This document shows, piece after piece, positions 41,815 to 51,675 of a stretch of 57,500 nucleotides of DNA. A program made the translations under genes and the position numbers. How positions within the stretch are numbered: the first letter of the stretch is position 1; each line of letters starts with the position of its first letter. The notes under the pieces are model-generated. The model worked only from the letters and a program-made list of their open reading frames with translations. It was not told where the DNA came from and did no database searches. The stretch covers positions 797,501 through 855,000 of the forward strand of contig CAUYUJ010014194.1 of the NCBI GenBank assembly GCA_963575745.1. Reading direction: 5' to 3'. This stretch comes from Prorocentrum cordatum. Its lineage: Eukaryota > Sar > Dinophyceae > Prorocentrales > Prorocentraceae.

Positions 41815-42000
41815 CGACGACGACGACCTCCTCCTCCTCCTCCTCCTCCTCCTCATCGCCTCCTCCTCCTCCTCTCCTCCTCCTCCTCCTCTCTCTTCCT
41901 CCTCCTCCTCCTCCTCCTCCTCCTCCTCCTCCTCCTCCCCCTCCTCCTCTCACTCTTCCTCCTCCTCCTCCTCCTCCTCCTCCTCCTCCTCCTCCTCCCC
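41815..42000. repeat. GAC then TCC microsatellites
   Basis: ACGACGACGACC (41808-41828) followed by TCC triplets with TCA/TCT interruptions. A further GACGAC run is at 42068-42090. Confidence 0.9.
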
Positions 42001-42578
42001 GTTCCTGGGCATTTTCGTCGTCTTCGCCATTCGCAGCTCTGTAGGGCATCCCTGGACGATCACACTGACGACGACGACGACGACGACGCCTCCGGCTACG
42101 ACGACAAACTCGAGAGGAGGCCTCTCAGAGGGTCGCACCACCGCCCGATCCACAGAAGATGCGGCGGCGACATCGATCTCCGACTTTCGCTTGCACATGC
42201 GAACCGCGACACATGCTGCATCTTGGAAAATCACATCCAAAACCCTGGACCCCAACCTGTCATCGCACCTACGCGGGAGCGTTATCCACCGTCACAGGTC
42301 TGAGCACATGCTACACATGGTGGATCAGGAACCAAAGGGGAGCAGAAACCAAAGACCCCCCCCCTCGCAACCCTCCCCCCGCCCCTGCGCAAAGAACCAA
42401 GCGGGTCCGTATCTCCGCCCCCCCCCCCCCCGGGAAAATTACTCGCGGGATCCAACGCCCCTCATTTCCCCGTGGGGCAATTATTCGTGTGGTCCCCTCA
42501 TCCCCGGCAACGGCGACGACGACGACGACGCCTGCGACAGCGCCGGAGACGGCGACAACCCCAGCGGCGGCGGCGCAC

Positions 42579-42712
42579 CTGTCGCAGGCGCCCGCGTCAG
42601 GCGTCGGCTCTGACATAATGCGACAGACTTCCATCCAGGTGTTTCGAATTCCTACGAGGGCTTTATCCTGCTCCAGTAGAACCCTGCGGCTTAGGCTGTA
42701 TCCAGCTCTCAT
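42579..42712 (-). CDS. Possible single exon, unknown protein
   Basis: Minus-strand ATG frame starting MRAGYSLSRRVLLEQDK, with ordinary composition for about 44 codons. It then reaches CGACAG/GTGCGCC (possible GT donor at 42578-42577) and dissolves into GTC/GCC triplets. Local AT content is higher than its surroundings. No family recognised. Confidence 0.25.
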
Positions 42713-43328
42713 AACATCCGATTGGGGTTCTATGTTAACTGCAGTTTTTCATACATCGAGGCCCCAATGAGGAGATGCTAGCGTTACAGATGCGACGACG
42801 GAGTCGGCAATCTGCGTGCCGCGGGACTGTCATCGCCCCTTTCTCTCTGGCAAACGCAAACGCTGGCGCGGAAGAGGGGGCAACCGACGAAGGAGGAACA
42901 CATCACTTTGTACCCTGAGCAAACGCGCCGACCTACCTGCAACTGGCGAGCCACAGCGCGTACTCAGGGACAGGGACAACGGGCCCACGTAAAGACTCTT
43001 GTACACTCCGACGGACAACTGGGATTGTACCGACGCAGCGCAACTCAAACCCCAGGTTTTGCGGTGCATGCTAGAAGGCCTGGGCACCCAGGTGCGAACA
43101 ACAGAGCGCCATTCGAGGACAGCAGCAGCAAGAGCATGTCATGAGGTCGTCCTCCTCGGTCGCTGGGCGCGCGACCATGTCGCGCGCCGTCGAGTCGGTC
43201 CACGCTCGTTGGTCGGCGATCATGTGGCGGAAGCTCTAGAACGTGGACTCGTTCGCGCGGCGCTGCGCTTCCGCGACCTTCGCCGCGTCGTAGAGGGCCC
43301 TCTGCAGCTCCAGAACGGTCATCGAACG

Positions 43329-43649
43329 CTAGCCCGATGGTGGCATCAGCGGCTTCGGCTCCGCAGTCGTGCCGTGGCCGGGAGGCGGCGGCGCGCGCGG
43401 CGCGCGGCCCTCCGCCACCTCGACCATCGGGGTGCCCGCGGCCTCGAGGGGCGGAGTTGAGCGCTGCTTGGCCGTGGGGGACCGCGGCGCCAGGCTGCTC
43501 GCCCAGGGGTCGGAGCTCGCTTCCCGGGCGTCGGTATTAGGCTTGAGCTGCGCCTTGTATCGAGCCCGCGCCGCCTTCTGGTGATCCCTCGTCAGCTCGG
43601 CCATCTCGCGCTCCTCCAGCTCTTGATGCGCGAACGGGGCGTAGGACAT
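43329..43649 (-). pseudogene. Hydrophilic open frame, part of decayed retroelement-like gene
   Basis: Frame starting MSYAPFAHQELEEREMAELT, rich in Glu, Arg and Lys then Pro/Ala. It directly follows the stop of the frame at 43650-44876. Beyond it on the minus strand is a further coding-like scrap (MTVLELQRALYDAAKVAEAQ) broken by an in-frame TAG near 43240. I read the string as a degraded coding region, not separate genes. Confidence 0.35.
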
Positions 43650-44876
43650 CTACGTCTTGCTCGTCGCGCGGGCCGGGCGGGGGCAGTCCCCGGGGTTCTC
43701 GCGCTCATTGATCGCCGCTGGCATCGCCGCTGCCGACGGGGCCATCTGCGCGCAGACATGGAGGTGCCAGAACATGCGAAGCGCCACCCGGCGCCTGCGC
43801 AGAAACGGCGCGGCCAGGATCTGGTGGCCGCTCAGGAACCGCTGAGTCTCGAGTTCCGAAAGGGCCCCCCTCTCCAGCGTCGCCTCCAGCTCGGGGTCGA
43901 ACTTGCCATCTGGCAACTGCTCCCAGTCGCCCATCTCCACGTCCGCCGCGCCGCGCCCAACGGCATTGCGAGCTCGCGCAGGTGCGCCAGGTCGAACCCC
44001 ACCTTCTTGATGATATTCGAGTCTTGCTTCGACCGCCCTGGACGCGGCGACTTGCCCCTCGAGCCTGGCCGACCAGTCTTCGCGCCGGCCCCCGATGACA
44101 TCCAGAGTGCCCCTGCCCTCCGACAGCTCCGAGGCCCCTCGCGAAGCGCGTTGAGCCGAGAACTCCAGAAAGAGGATGGGCCCGTTGTCGTCTGCCCCCA
44201 GGGGGGGTGGGGGCTCGGGAAGAGAGGGGCCCCCGCCTGTCCCTCCGGCGCACTCCTCGCCCCAGCGGCGATCCTCAACTAGTGGCCGCTCGATCGGCAT
44301 CTCCCTCTGGTCTCGCGGGGCCAGGTCGAACGCCCTGGCTGGGCCCTGGGCGAGATCGACCGAACGATGACCTGAGGGCTGAGGCGTCGGCTTCACCTGG
44401 GCCCCCTGGCCCGCCGCCTTCGCGGCCGCGGAGTCGCTCGCCAGATCGATGGCCGCGCCAGGGGCCGAGAGCAGCTTCGGGGGTAGGGGGGGAAGGCAGC
44501 GGCCTTCCATCATGAAAAACTCGATCTCGATGACTCCGCGCCACCACAGCGCCACTGCGGCCCACGCGCGGCCCGCCAGTGTCGCTCGGTCGCCGATCCC
44601 GGAAGCGCGGGTGCCCGCGACGGGGGCCCATTCGAAGTGGGCGTGGTGGCCGCGGGACTTCAGGGCCTCGTCCAACGCTGGTCCGCCTCGTCTCTGCCGA
44701 CGCGGGCATGTGCCGCGGCCGCGTCCACCAGGGCGCGCGCGCCCATCCTCCTCGGCGCCGCCGCGATCGTCGGGGCGTCGCAGCCCAGCAGCCCCCTGAC
44801 CTGGAGTTTCCAGTCGGTCAGATCCGGGCCCTCGGTCGAGCCCGCAACGATGGTCAGGGCGAGGTAGGAGCACCAT
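43650..44876 (-). pseudogene. Frameshifted open region, unknown product
   Basis: Protein-like stretches alternate between frames. One begins near 44880 (TIVAGSTEGPDLTDWKLQVR) and a shift near 44700 leads to ALDEALKSRGHHAHFEW. Further on, NIIKKVGFDLAHLRELAMPL in one frame is followed by EMGDWEQLPDGKFDPELEAT in another. This pattern suggests at least two or three indels in an old coding sequence. No catalytic motif is recognised. Confidence 0.35.
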
Positions 44877-44889
44877 CGCCTTTGTCGAA

Positions 44890-45123
44890 TCAGTGCGCGA
44901 AGCCGGTCACCGGCCTCGCGGGAGCTTTCTTGCCCTTCTCACGCGCAAGCCGGTCGGCCTGCACTGATCGGCCCAAGGGCCTTTTTTCGCCGCTGTTGCC
45001 GTGGCGGCTCCTCTTGCGAGAAACCTTGCAACCGATGTTCCTGAAACCCGGCCTGGCAGCCGTCCGTCGATTAAAGAATTCCCGATCCGTCTTCTTGGCC
45101 AGCTTGAGCTCCGTGGATTCCAC
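44890..45123 (-). pseudogene. Basic segment downstream of Gag-like core
   Basis: 77 residues, very Lys/Arg-rich, starting MESTELKLAKKTDREFFNRR. The frame is open upstream as far as an in-frame TAG near 45140. It follows the acidic end of the Gag-like frame after one shift. An acidic-then-basic order is what I expect at the C-terminus of a Gag. No CCHC knuckle is visible. Confidence 0.35.
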
Positions 45124-45164
45124 CCATGTGCGTCTCCTCTCGCGTCCGTGCTTCTCTCCCTACA

Positions 45165-45904
45165 CTACTGCAAACACTTCCAGGGTCTCGTGTCGAGATC
45201 CTGATCCTCTACGGCCGTCAAGAAGACGGCGGCGTCCTCCTCGGACAGCTCGGTCTCGTCGTCGAAGTCACCCGCGCTGTCCGCGTGGCGATCAATCTCG
45301 GAGCCGCAGAGGCCGTCGACCGCGAAGAAGCTCTTCGAAATCTGCGGCGGCGCGGCCGGCATAATGATCTTCTCGGCGACGTCCCGCTGCAGCGGCGCCG
45401 CGCGGATGGACGCCGCGCCGAGGCGCCCGCCCGCCAAGGTCCGCATGTTGATCTTGTTTGGCGGCGCGAGGTTCGCGCCCCCCTCCATGTACCTGGCCAT
45501 GACGTTGTCCGGGAGCTCCAGACCTCTCGCCTCCACGTCCGCCAGCCGCGCGTCCCGGCGCAGCGCGTAGTCGGTGATCGACTGCCTGCGGCGGATCACG
45601 TAGTCAAATAAGGCGTGGGAGTGTGAGATCCTGTCCCTATCGCCAGGGCGTTTTCGATTGTGAACGCACAAGTGCGCGATCAGGTTTTCGATCCCGCGGT
45701 TGTTGTCGATCGTGGCCCTCGCCGTCTTGAGTTTCAGCTGCATCTCGACCTGCAAGGACTCTATCACTCTCGAAGCTTGGGGCCAGAGGGCACCAGATCT
45801 CGTTGACCAATCATGCAGGCTCTCGGATTGCAGTTCCAGGTGTTCGCACCCGAGGAAAGTTGGAGGAGGTTCGTAGTCACGACTACGCTGGTCCCCCGAC
45901 CATT

Positions 45905-45905
<1 letters not shown>
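45165..45905 (-). pseudogene. Gag-like core of a Ty1/copia-type retroelement (decayed)
   Basis: Open from the AT repeat (45906) to a stop at 45165. The ATG-less frame reads YEPPPTFLG near its start, a Trp-containing middle, GIENLIAHL, then LFDYVIRRRQSITDYALRRD and LELPDNVMARYMEGGANL, ending in an acidic run (ETELSEEDAAVFL). The order PP-F-x-G, a long helical part, R-R-x-Q-S-I-x-D-Y, then L-P-x-x-V-x-x-x-x-L/M-x-G-A-N-L is what I remember of copia-type Gag proteins that are abundant in dinoflagellates; I could not test this. Neighbouring pieces upstream (45978-46160) and downstream are in other frames, so it is inactive. It could instead be a domesticated Gag. Confidence 0.5.

Positions 45906-45944
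<39 letters not shown>
45906..45944. repeat. AT dinucleotide microsatellite inside the Gag-like frame
   Basis: About 19 AT units. It interrupts the minus-strand protein-like reading between an ENW-type Trp stretch and QWSGDQRSRDY, so it looks like expansion within former coding sequence. Confidence 0.95.
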
Positions 45945-45946
<2 letters not shown>

Positions 45947-45977
45947 AGTTTTCGCGCCGCCCTTGGTTCCAGTTCTA

Positions 45978-46160
45978 TCAGTCGTCTTCTCGAGTTGGGT
46001 CCCACATGTCGTCCCGAGCGTCTCCGTCCTGGGTTCCCCAGCCAGCCCACCAGCCGGGAGCATCCCTAGACTGGTCGTGTTTCCTGTCCGTCTGTATGCC
46101 AGTCTCCCTCTCCATTTCATTGTCGCCCGCTGGCATGCCAAAAGGGCAATGTCGGCGCAC
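45978..46160 (-). pseudogene. W/D-rich N-terminal piece of the Gag-like gene
   Basis: Reads DNEMERETGIQTDRKHDQ then GWWAGWGTQDGDARDDMW and stops at TGATAG just before the AT repeat. Trp/Asp/Gly-rich N-termini are common in the Gag proteins I compare it with. The upstream frame has no ATG except an internal Met. Confidence 0.35.
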
Positions 46161-46360
46161 ACACCCTGGGGCACCAAGGTTAGCGGCGGTGCCGCTTCAA
46201 CTCGCGCGTCCACTCAAAGCCAGGCCGCTCGTCACCAGCAGCTCCGCTTATCACTGTCACGTGTCAAGGAAGCTTTGACAGACAGAAGGGACTTAGAAGA
46301 GGTAAACTTGTTTATCGAAAGCCCTCGCAGGTCATCTCACTGACTCCTCGGAGTCACGCC

Positions 46361-46374
46361 TGAGCCAAAATGGC
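46361..46374 (-). other. Spliced-leader-like relict (14-nt match to DinoSL)
   Basis: On the minus strand GCCATTTTGGCTCA is identical to the 3' two-thirds of the 22-nt dinoflagellate spliced leader as I remember it. It is followed by GG instead of AG and preceded by TGTACT instead of CCGTA. Chance expectation for a given 14-mer on both strands of 57.5 kb is about 4 in 10,000. It faces the decayed Gag-like region, whose first protein-like piece begins about 200 nt downstream. Genomic relict leaders mark retroposed mRNAs in dinoflagellates. Confidence 0.45.
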
Positions 46375-46445
46375 AGTACACCACAGTCGAACACTGGGAG
46401 AGAGAGTTCGGGGGGGCAGGGGCTACCCCCAGAGGCAAGCAAACG

Positions 46446-46544
46446 ATGGCAGCGTCGGCGTCGGCGTCGGCGTCGTCGTCCTGGTCGTCGTGCGTCGTCC
46501 GTTGCCATCGTCGTCGCAGTCGCCGTCGTCGTCTTCGTCGTCGC

Positions 46545-46575
<31 letters not shown>

Positions 46576-46660
46576 GTCGTTGTCGTCGTCGTCGTCGTCG
46601 CCATCGTCCTCTGCGTCGTTTGCTGGCGGCGGCGACGTCGTCGTCAGCGTCGTTGCTGGG
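46446..46660. repeat. GTC/GTCG trinucleotide microsatellite
   Basis: GTCGGC then GTCGTC triplets. Poly-Ser, poly-Asp and poly-Thr frames are artefacts. Confidence 0.9.
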
Positions 46661-46920
46661 GGGATGTCTGGACCCTCGAGTAATTCTCCCGGGGCGGGTC
46701 GCTGGACTCCCTCAAATAAGTTTCCCCGGCGGTGAGGGGGTGGGTGCCAGACCCCCCCCCCCCAGTTTTGGGTTTGGGGGCGGGGTTCGAACCCCCCCTC
46801 CCCAGCCAGCAACGGCAGAAAGCGTGGTTGTCCTACCTCTAGAGCGGGGTCGATCCATCGCTCCGCGGGGATCCTGGGGCGCAAAACTGGGATACAAAGA
46901 AACGGGAATGATGCCATGAT

Positions 46921-47040
46921 AAAACTGGCTCAGGATACGTTCGAGAATTTCCAGCGTATCTACCGGCCCTCGCTTCTGTAGCCCATGCGGAGCATCAGGA
47001 AATCTTGGAATACCTGGGAAATTTTGAATAAATTGCATGA
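46921..47040 (+). repeat. R10 dispersed repeat, copy 2
   Basis: Partner of 25465-25590. Confidence 0.6.
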
Positions 47041-48090
47041 CCTGTTTCCCCTCCGGGAAAACGCAATGCGCGAAATAGTTGCGACGCCCGATATCTCAGG
47101 GTGCTCGTCTCTGTCAGGGGGGTCAGTTGGGGGGGGGGGAGCGCATCATAGCCCGATGTATGCGCGCGTGCCAGGGGGGGGAGCAAAGGGACGCACCGAG
47201 AGCAGAGAAACAAAAACACATCGACGAAACCTGGGAGGCTTCATGGCCGCGGCCATGATACACACACAGAAGCACACTCACACAGCCACACACACACAGA
47301 GTCACACACACAAACACACGCACGAGCATCACCCTCATCTTCGACGCCTGGTGCCTTTCGTGTCACAACTCTGGCGGCCGTCCGGCACGACTCGCACCCC
47401 AGGAAAGCTCTGGACGAGGCCCAGCTGCTCAAAAGCCTCCCCAGGCAAGAGCAGCCACAAGAACTCACGAACGCCTCCCAAAAGAACCAACGAACACGTC
47501 CTCAACCCACTCTCATCGACGGCACCAACACCTGGACTCCACATTCGGACTTCATTTCCGCCGGAGCGAAATGAGTGGCCCAAGGCTGGGGAAAACTTGC
47601 AACTTCGAGCCAGGCCGAGAGGTGGATGGGGAGGAGGGAGAACAGGAGGGGCCGGAGAGGAGAGCGAAGAGGGGGAGGATGGATGGGGACATGAGCAACA
47701 GAAAAAAGAAAAGGAGGAGAGGAGAGAGGAGAGGAGACAACAGGTAGTGTAGGAAAAGAAAAGAGGATCGGATAGGATAAAAGGAGGGGGTGGATGGAGA
47801 AGGTCCTGGGGCAGGGCCGCTGCTCAGAGCGAGTGTTGACCATATCGTGCGTGATGCAGCTATATTCGCCTAGCCCTACGGCCCAACAGCGACACGCATC
47901 GAGCGTCTCCCGGGGGGGAGGGGTCGAACTAGTATCAGGCACGCCGCAGAGACCTTCATCACAAAGACTTCTTGCACGTAGGAACTAACACAAATATGCA
48001 TGCATTCGAACAACCTCAATGGCTGATGCTGCCATCACCGCCACTTCCGCGAAACACCGCAATGCGCATCACGGGCTGCATGTGCAGGCA
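47041..48090. other. Interval with overlapping short open frames
   Basis: Includes a CACACA tract (47260-47320) and a GGA-rich tract (47625-47750). Between 47340 and 47575 three frames are open at once; a plus frame ending near 47573 contains KALDEAQLLKSLPRQEQ and has the most protein-like composition, but lacks a start. No call made. Confidence 0.3.
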
Positions 48091-48104
48091 TCAAGCGCTT
48101 ATTG

Positions 48105-48270
48105 TCACAAGTGCTGACTATCAAGAGCACAACAGATGTCCCCAACAAGCCGTGGGTACACGGTCGACATGTGCTGATCGTCCAAGAGGATCTGGAAGCT
48201 TTCCCTCTCGACGCTCTCGAAATACCAAACCAGGTAGAAATTTCCAGACTCGTCCTCGGGCCCTCCACAC
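48105..48270 (-). CDS. Possible terminal exon, unknown protein
   Basis: The minus-strand frame reads NFYLVWYFESVERESFQI, then LLDDQHMSTVYPRLVGD, and ends at a stop at 48105. The aromatic/hydrophobic mix is unlike the Gly/Pro/Arg junk frames around it. A CCCGAG/GACGAG boundary near 48265 could be an acceptor. No family recognised. The plus strand is also open here, so strand is uncertain. Confidence 0.28.
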
Positions 48271-48279
48271 CCCCAGCAG

Positions 48280-50160
48280 CCACCACGGAGGGCCCTTGCA
48301 CATGTCCTCTTCCCCACTCCTCCCTCCTCCCTCAATTCCTCCCCCCTCCTCCTCCTTCCTCTGGACCCATCCATCCTCCCTCTTCCCTATTCGTCCCTCC
48401 CCCGCGTTCCCGTGTCCCTCCCTGTCTTCGAGGCCACCCAAAGGAACCGCATCCAAAAATGGAACGCGATTTTTTTGCGGCCCTCAGGGAAGGGCCACGC
48501 CGCAATTGAACCCAAACCTTCCTCAACGCTCCCAAAGAAAACTGCGGATCCACCGCCTGAGGCTCCGCCTTTTGCTGAATCGACGGCGCCGCCGCCGGCG
48601 CCATCGCCTGGTTTCGTCGAGGCTTGACAGCCCTGGGAGCTTTGATGTGATAGGCCCCTGGGGTTCACAGTCCCAGGAAGGAAACAAGGAACAAACCATG
48701 GGGACTAACAGGCCCAGGGGGCGTACCCGGGGCGGACAGGTAACAGGCTGACCCCAGAGGCGAACAATTGGCAATTTCATCCACCGGCCATCCCCAATTA
48801 TATAGCCGTTGTGGGTTTAGTCGAGTCTGCGCCCACATGGCCTCTGTGCCTGGGCTTTGATGCTTGTGTCACGTCTCGGGCGCCTGATCTCTGCCAGGTT
48901 TTGATTGTTGCGTCTGGCTCTAGTCTGTTTCAGTCAGCGCGGCTGTCATACCAATTCAAAGCGAGCTCCCGTGATTGCTCTTCTCCTCTGTTCATGTATT
49001 CTCCTTCTCCGCCTCCTCCTCCTCGTTTTCCCCGCTATCGTCTTACACGCTTCTCCTCCCTTCGCCTCCTCCCCCTTTCTCTCGACCGCATAACTGCCAC
49101 CGTCCGCGCGGCGCGGGCTCCCCGGTCAGACACGGGGGAGCTTGAGATACACCACACATACGAGCTGGGACCCAGCGGTCTGCCAGCGACTCAGCGCCCC
49201 CCGCAGCTCGCCCAGGGACGGCCTCTGGCGCGAGACGTGCGAGGAGAGCGCCGGACGCCCGCTGGGGGCTGCCGCGCTCTTTTCCGGGGCCTCCGCCGAG
49301 CGCGGCAGCACGGAGCCGGCGGAAGGTCGGGGGTGCGCCCTAGCCCCGGCCAGCCGCGTAAGATCGCGACTGGCGGGAAACGCTGGGGGCACCCCAGACA
49401 CTCCGTCTCGCCCGCGCTTTCTGCCTTCGTCCAGGCGAAACGCGCGGCCCACGTAGAAAGCAGGGAGACGGCGCCCCGGGAGGGCACAGAGGCAGGCGGA
49501 TCTGCTCCTGGCCCCCTGGGGCCAGCGTTCCCCCTCTGGTTTACCTGGGGAATCAGCGCGCTTCGCACGGCGTCTGGCCCACCACTTGGCCCGAAGCGTG
49601 GGGCAAAGCGGGAGACGGGGCCGGGCCGGGGCCGGGGGAAGGAAGCCGGGGGAGGAGGGACGGCGAGGACGGGAGGGGACCGGGGGAGGCGCGAGGGCGG
49701 CGCAGGCAGGGGAAGGGAGAGCGGGGAGGGGCGGGGCACCACGGGCCAAGGGAGGACGGGCTGGGCCGAGGTCCTGGGGCCAAGGGTTCCATACTCTCAG
49801 GCGGAGGCCCCTTGCCTGCCTAGCGGGCCGCGCGGCAGGCAACTGTTCTGATCTGTGCACGTCTCTCTGGACGCATTGCAGCCGCTGTTGGAAAAAACAT
49901 GTCTGGAAAGCCTATCGGTGCCCATGCCACCCACGCCAACGACCTGGAGGACCCACGCGACATGCCCGACACGAACGCGACCACGTGACTGCGGTTTCAC
50001 ACGGGGGGGCGGCCTTCGAAGTCGCTCCACGCCCCCAACCTCCAACCAAAAACAGGACCGTAGCTACTGCACCGAGAACCAGCCGATCTCGCAAAGCAAT
50101 CAAACCAATGCGGGCCATTGTTGCGTGACCAGCCTCAGCCACGCCAGCTCCTCTCACCAG
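48280..50160. other. GC-rich interval, no gene accepted
   Basis: C/T-rich at 48310-48420, pyrimidine-rich at 48980-49080, G-rich at 49590-49760. A frame open for 346 codons on plus (48811-49851) overlaps a 244-codon minus frame; both are Arg/Gly/Pro-rich without motifs. Confidence 0.4.
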
Positions 50161-50161
50161 G

Positions 50162-50445
50162 ATGCTCTCTCTCTCTCTCTCTCGTATATATATATATATG
50201 ACCAGCGACAGAGCTGGCAGGCAAGGAAAGCAGGCAGTCTGCGTCCACCAATACAGGTACTGTGTTCCCCAGTCTCGTTACTCTCTCTCTCTCTCTTTCT
50301 CCCCCTCTGTCCCCCTCTCTCTCTCTTTCCCTTTCTCTCCCCCTACCTCTCTGACAATCTCTCTTTCTTTTTCCCTCTCTCTCTCTCCATCTCTGCCGCT
50401 CTGTCTCTCTATCTCGCTCTGTCTCTCTCATCCTCTCCCTCTCTC
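50162..50445. repeat. CT microsatellite with TA insert
   Basis: (CT)n at 50164-50184, (TA)n at 50185-50199, unique DNA, then (CT)n-rich 50278-50445. Confidence 0.9.
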
Positions 50446-50939
50446 GACGGTCCTTCTTCATCTCCGCGGTCTCCTCGGTGCCCTTCCACTTCAGGAAGTA
50501 CTCGCGGGTGGGCGGCGGGAGGGGATGCACGACGGCGCGGCGAGAAGCCCACGGCGGGAATGACGAGGACGGAGATGCAATGAAGTGGAGGGGAGAGGGA
50601 AGACCACGATGGGGGCCCAGGGACACTCAAACAAACAGGCAGGCTTCACAGGATTCCCCGTCTGTCCGTGTGTTCTGGATGTTCGTCGTCACCTCCGCTT
50701 CCAATATGTTCGGTAGTTCCCTGGGGATCGGCGATGCTTTGTGTCTGTGCCAGGGGGGCTCCCCACCGAAGCGGTCGCCAACTCATGGAGGCAACGGTTC
50801 CCGTGAACCCCCCACCACCTCGCAGGACCCCCAGAGGCGCCCCACCACGTCCGAGACCTCCGCTGTCCTTGATCCTCCCTCCGCCTCATCGATCCTCGAC
50901 TCCAGAAGGAGGTTGCGACTCCCTGACGGCGGCCCCCCT

Positions 50940-51110
50940 CCCAGACATGCGACGTCCTGAATTTTTCAATGCGGGGACCCTGGAAGTCCCGACCCTTTCC
51001 CCGGGGGGCTGGCTTTTCATCCGGAGTCGTTTTGTTGACGGCCCCAGGGCCCTGTGAAGGCCTCCAGAGGCCCAAGTTTGCCGGAAACCTCCCGTGCTGT
51101 TTTTTTCACG
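50940..51110 (-). repeat. R1 dispersed repeat, copy 7 (near full length)
   Basis: CCAGACATGCGACGTCC, GGAAGTCCCGACCCTTTCCC, GGCTTTTCATCCGGAGTCGT, GGCCCCAGGGCCC, GGCCTCCAGAGGCCCAA and GCCGGAAACCTCCCGTGCTG. Confidence 0.75.
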
Positions 51111-51254
51111 ATGCGGGCATGTCTGGGCGTGGCGCTCTCCGAGGAGGGCGAGGCGAGGCGAGGCGAGGCGAGCGCGCGATGTCGGTCCGGGGGGGGGGGA
51201 GAACGGGAGAGTAGAGGGGAAAGGTTCTCCTTCTGCTACTCCTCCTCCCACTCA

Positions 51255-51425
51255 TGCCCCTCCCGCTCCTCCTCCTCCTCCTCCTCCTTCTCCTCCTCCT
51301 CCTCCTCCTCCTCCTCCTCCTCCTCCTCCTCCTCCTCCTCCTCCTCCTCCTCCTCCTCCTCCTCCTGCCTCCTCCTCCTCCTCCTCCTCCTCCTCCTCCT
51401 CCTCCCTCTCCTCCCCCCTCCTCCC
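51255..51425. repeat. TCC microsatellite (longest)
   Basis: About 50 TCC triplets with TTC, TGC and CTC interruptions, open in every frame on both strands. Confidence 0.95.
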
Positions 51426-51675
51426 CAAGTATCACCGTTCCTCGTTGCAGTTTGTTGCTTGGGCAGCCCAGCGGCTGCTGGAGGCCAGAAGGTGGACGGT
51501 GATCGACCCCGACTTCTCTCCATGCCTCCTCGTGGCTCCTGCCCCCCCCCCCCTGCCCCCCCCCCCTCTAACCGTCACCACCCACAATATGTGGCACTCA
51601 GCGGCCCTTGCTGAGTGGAGATGATGCAGAGATTGTGGGCGTTTTGCCGAGAGTTTAACCTCGCTGAGGGCCCTC

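Noticed and set aside
46775-46810. GGGTTCGAACCC resembling a tRNA T-loop
   Set aside because: It is simply palindromic; no cloverleaf is possible around it.
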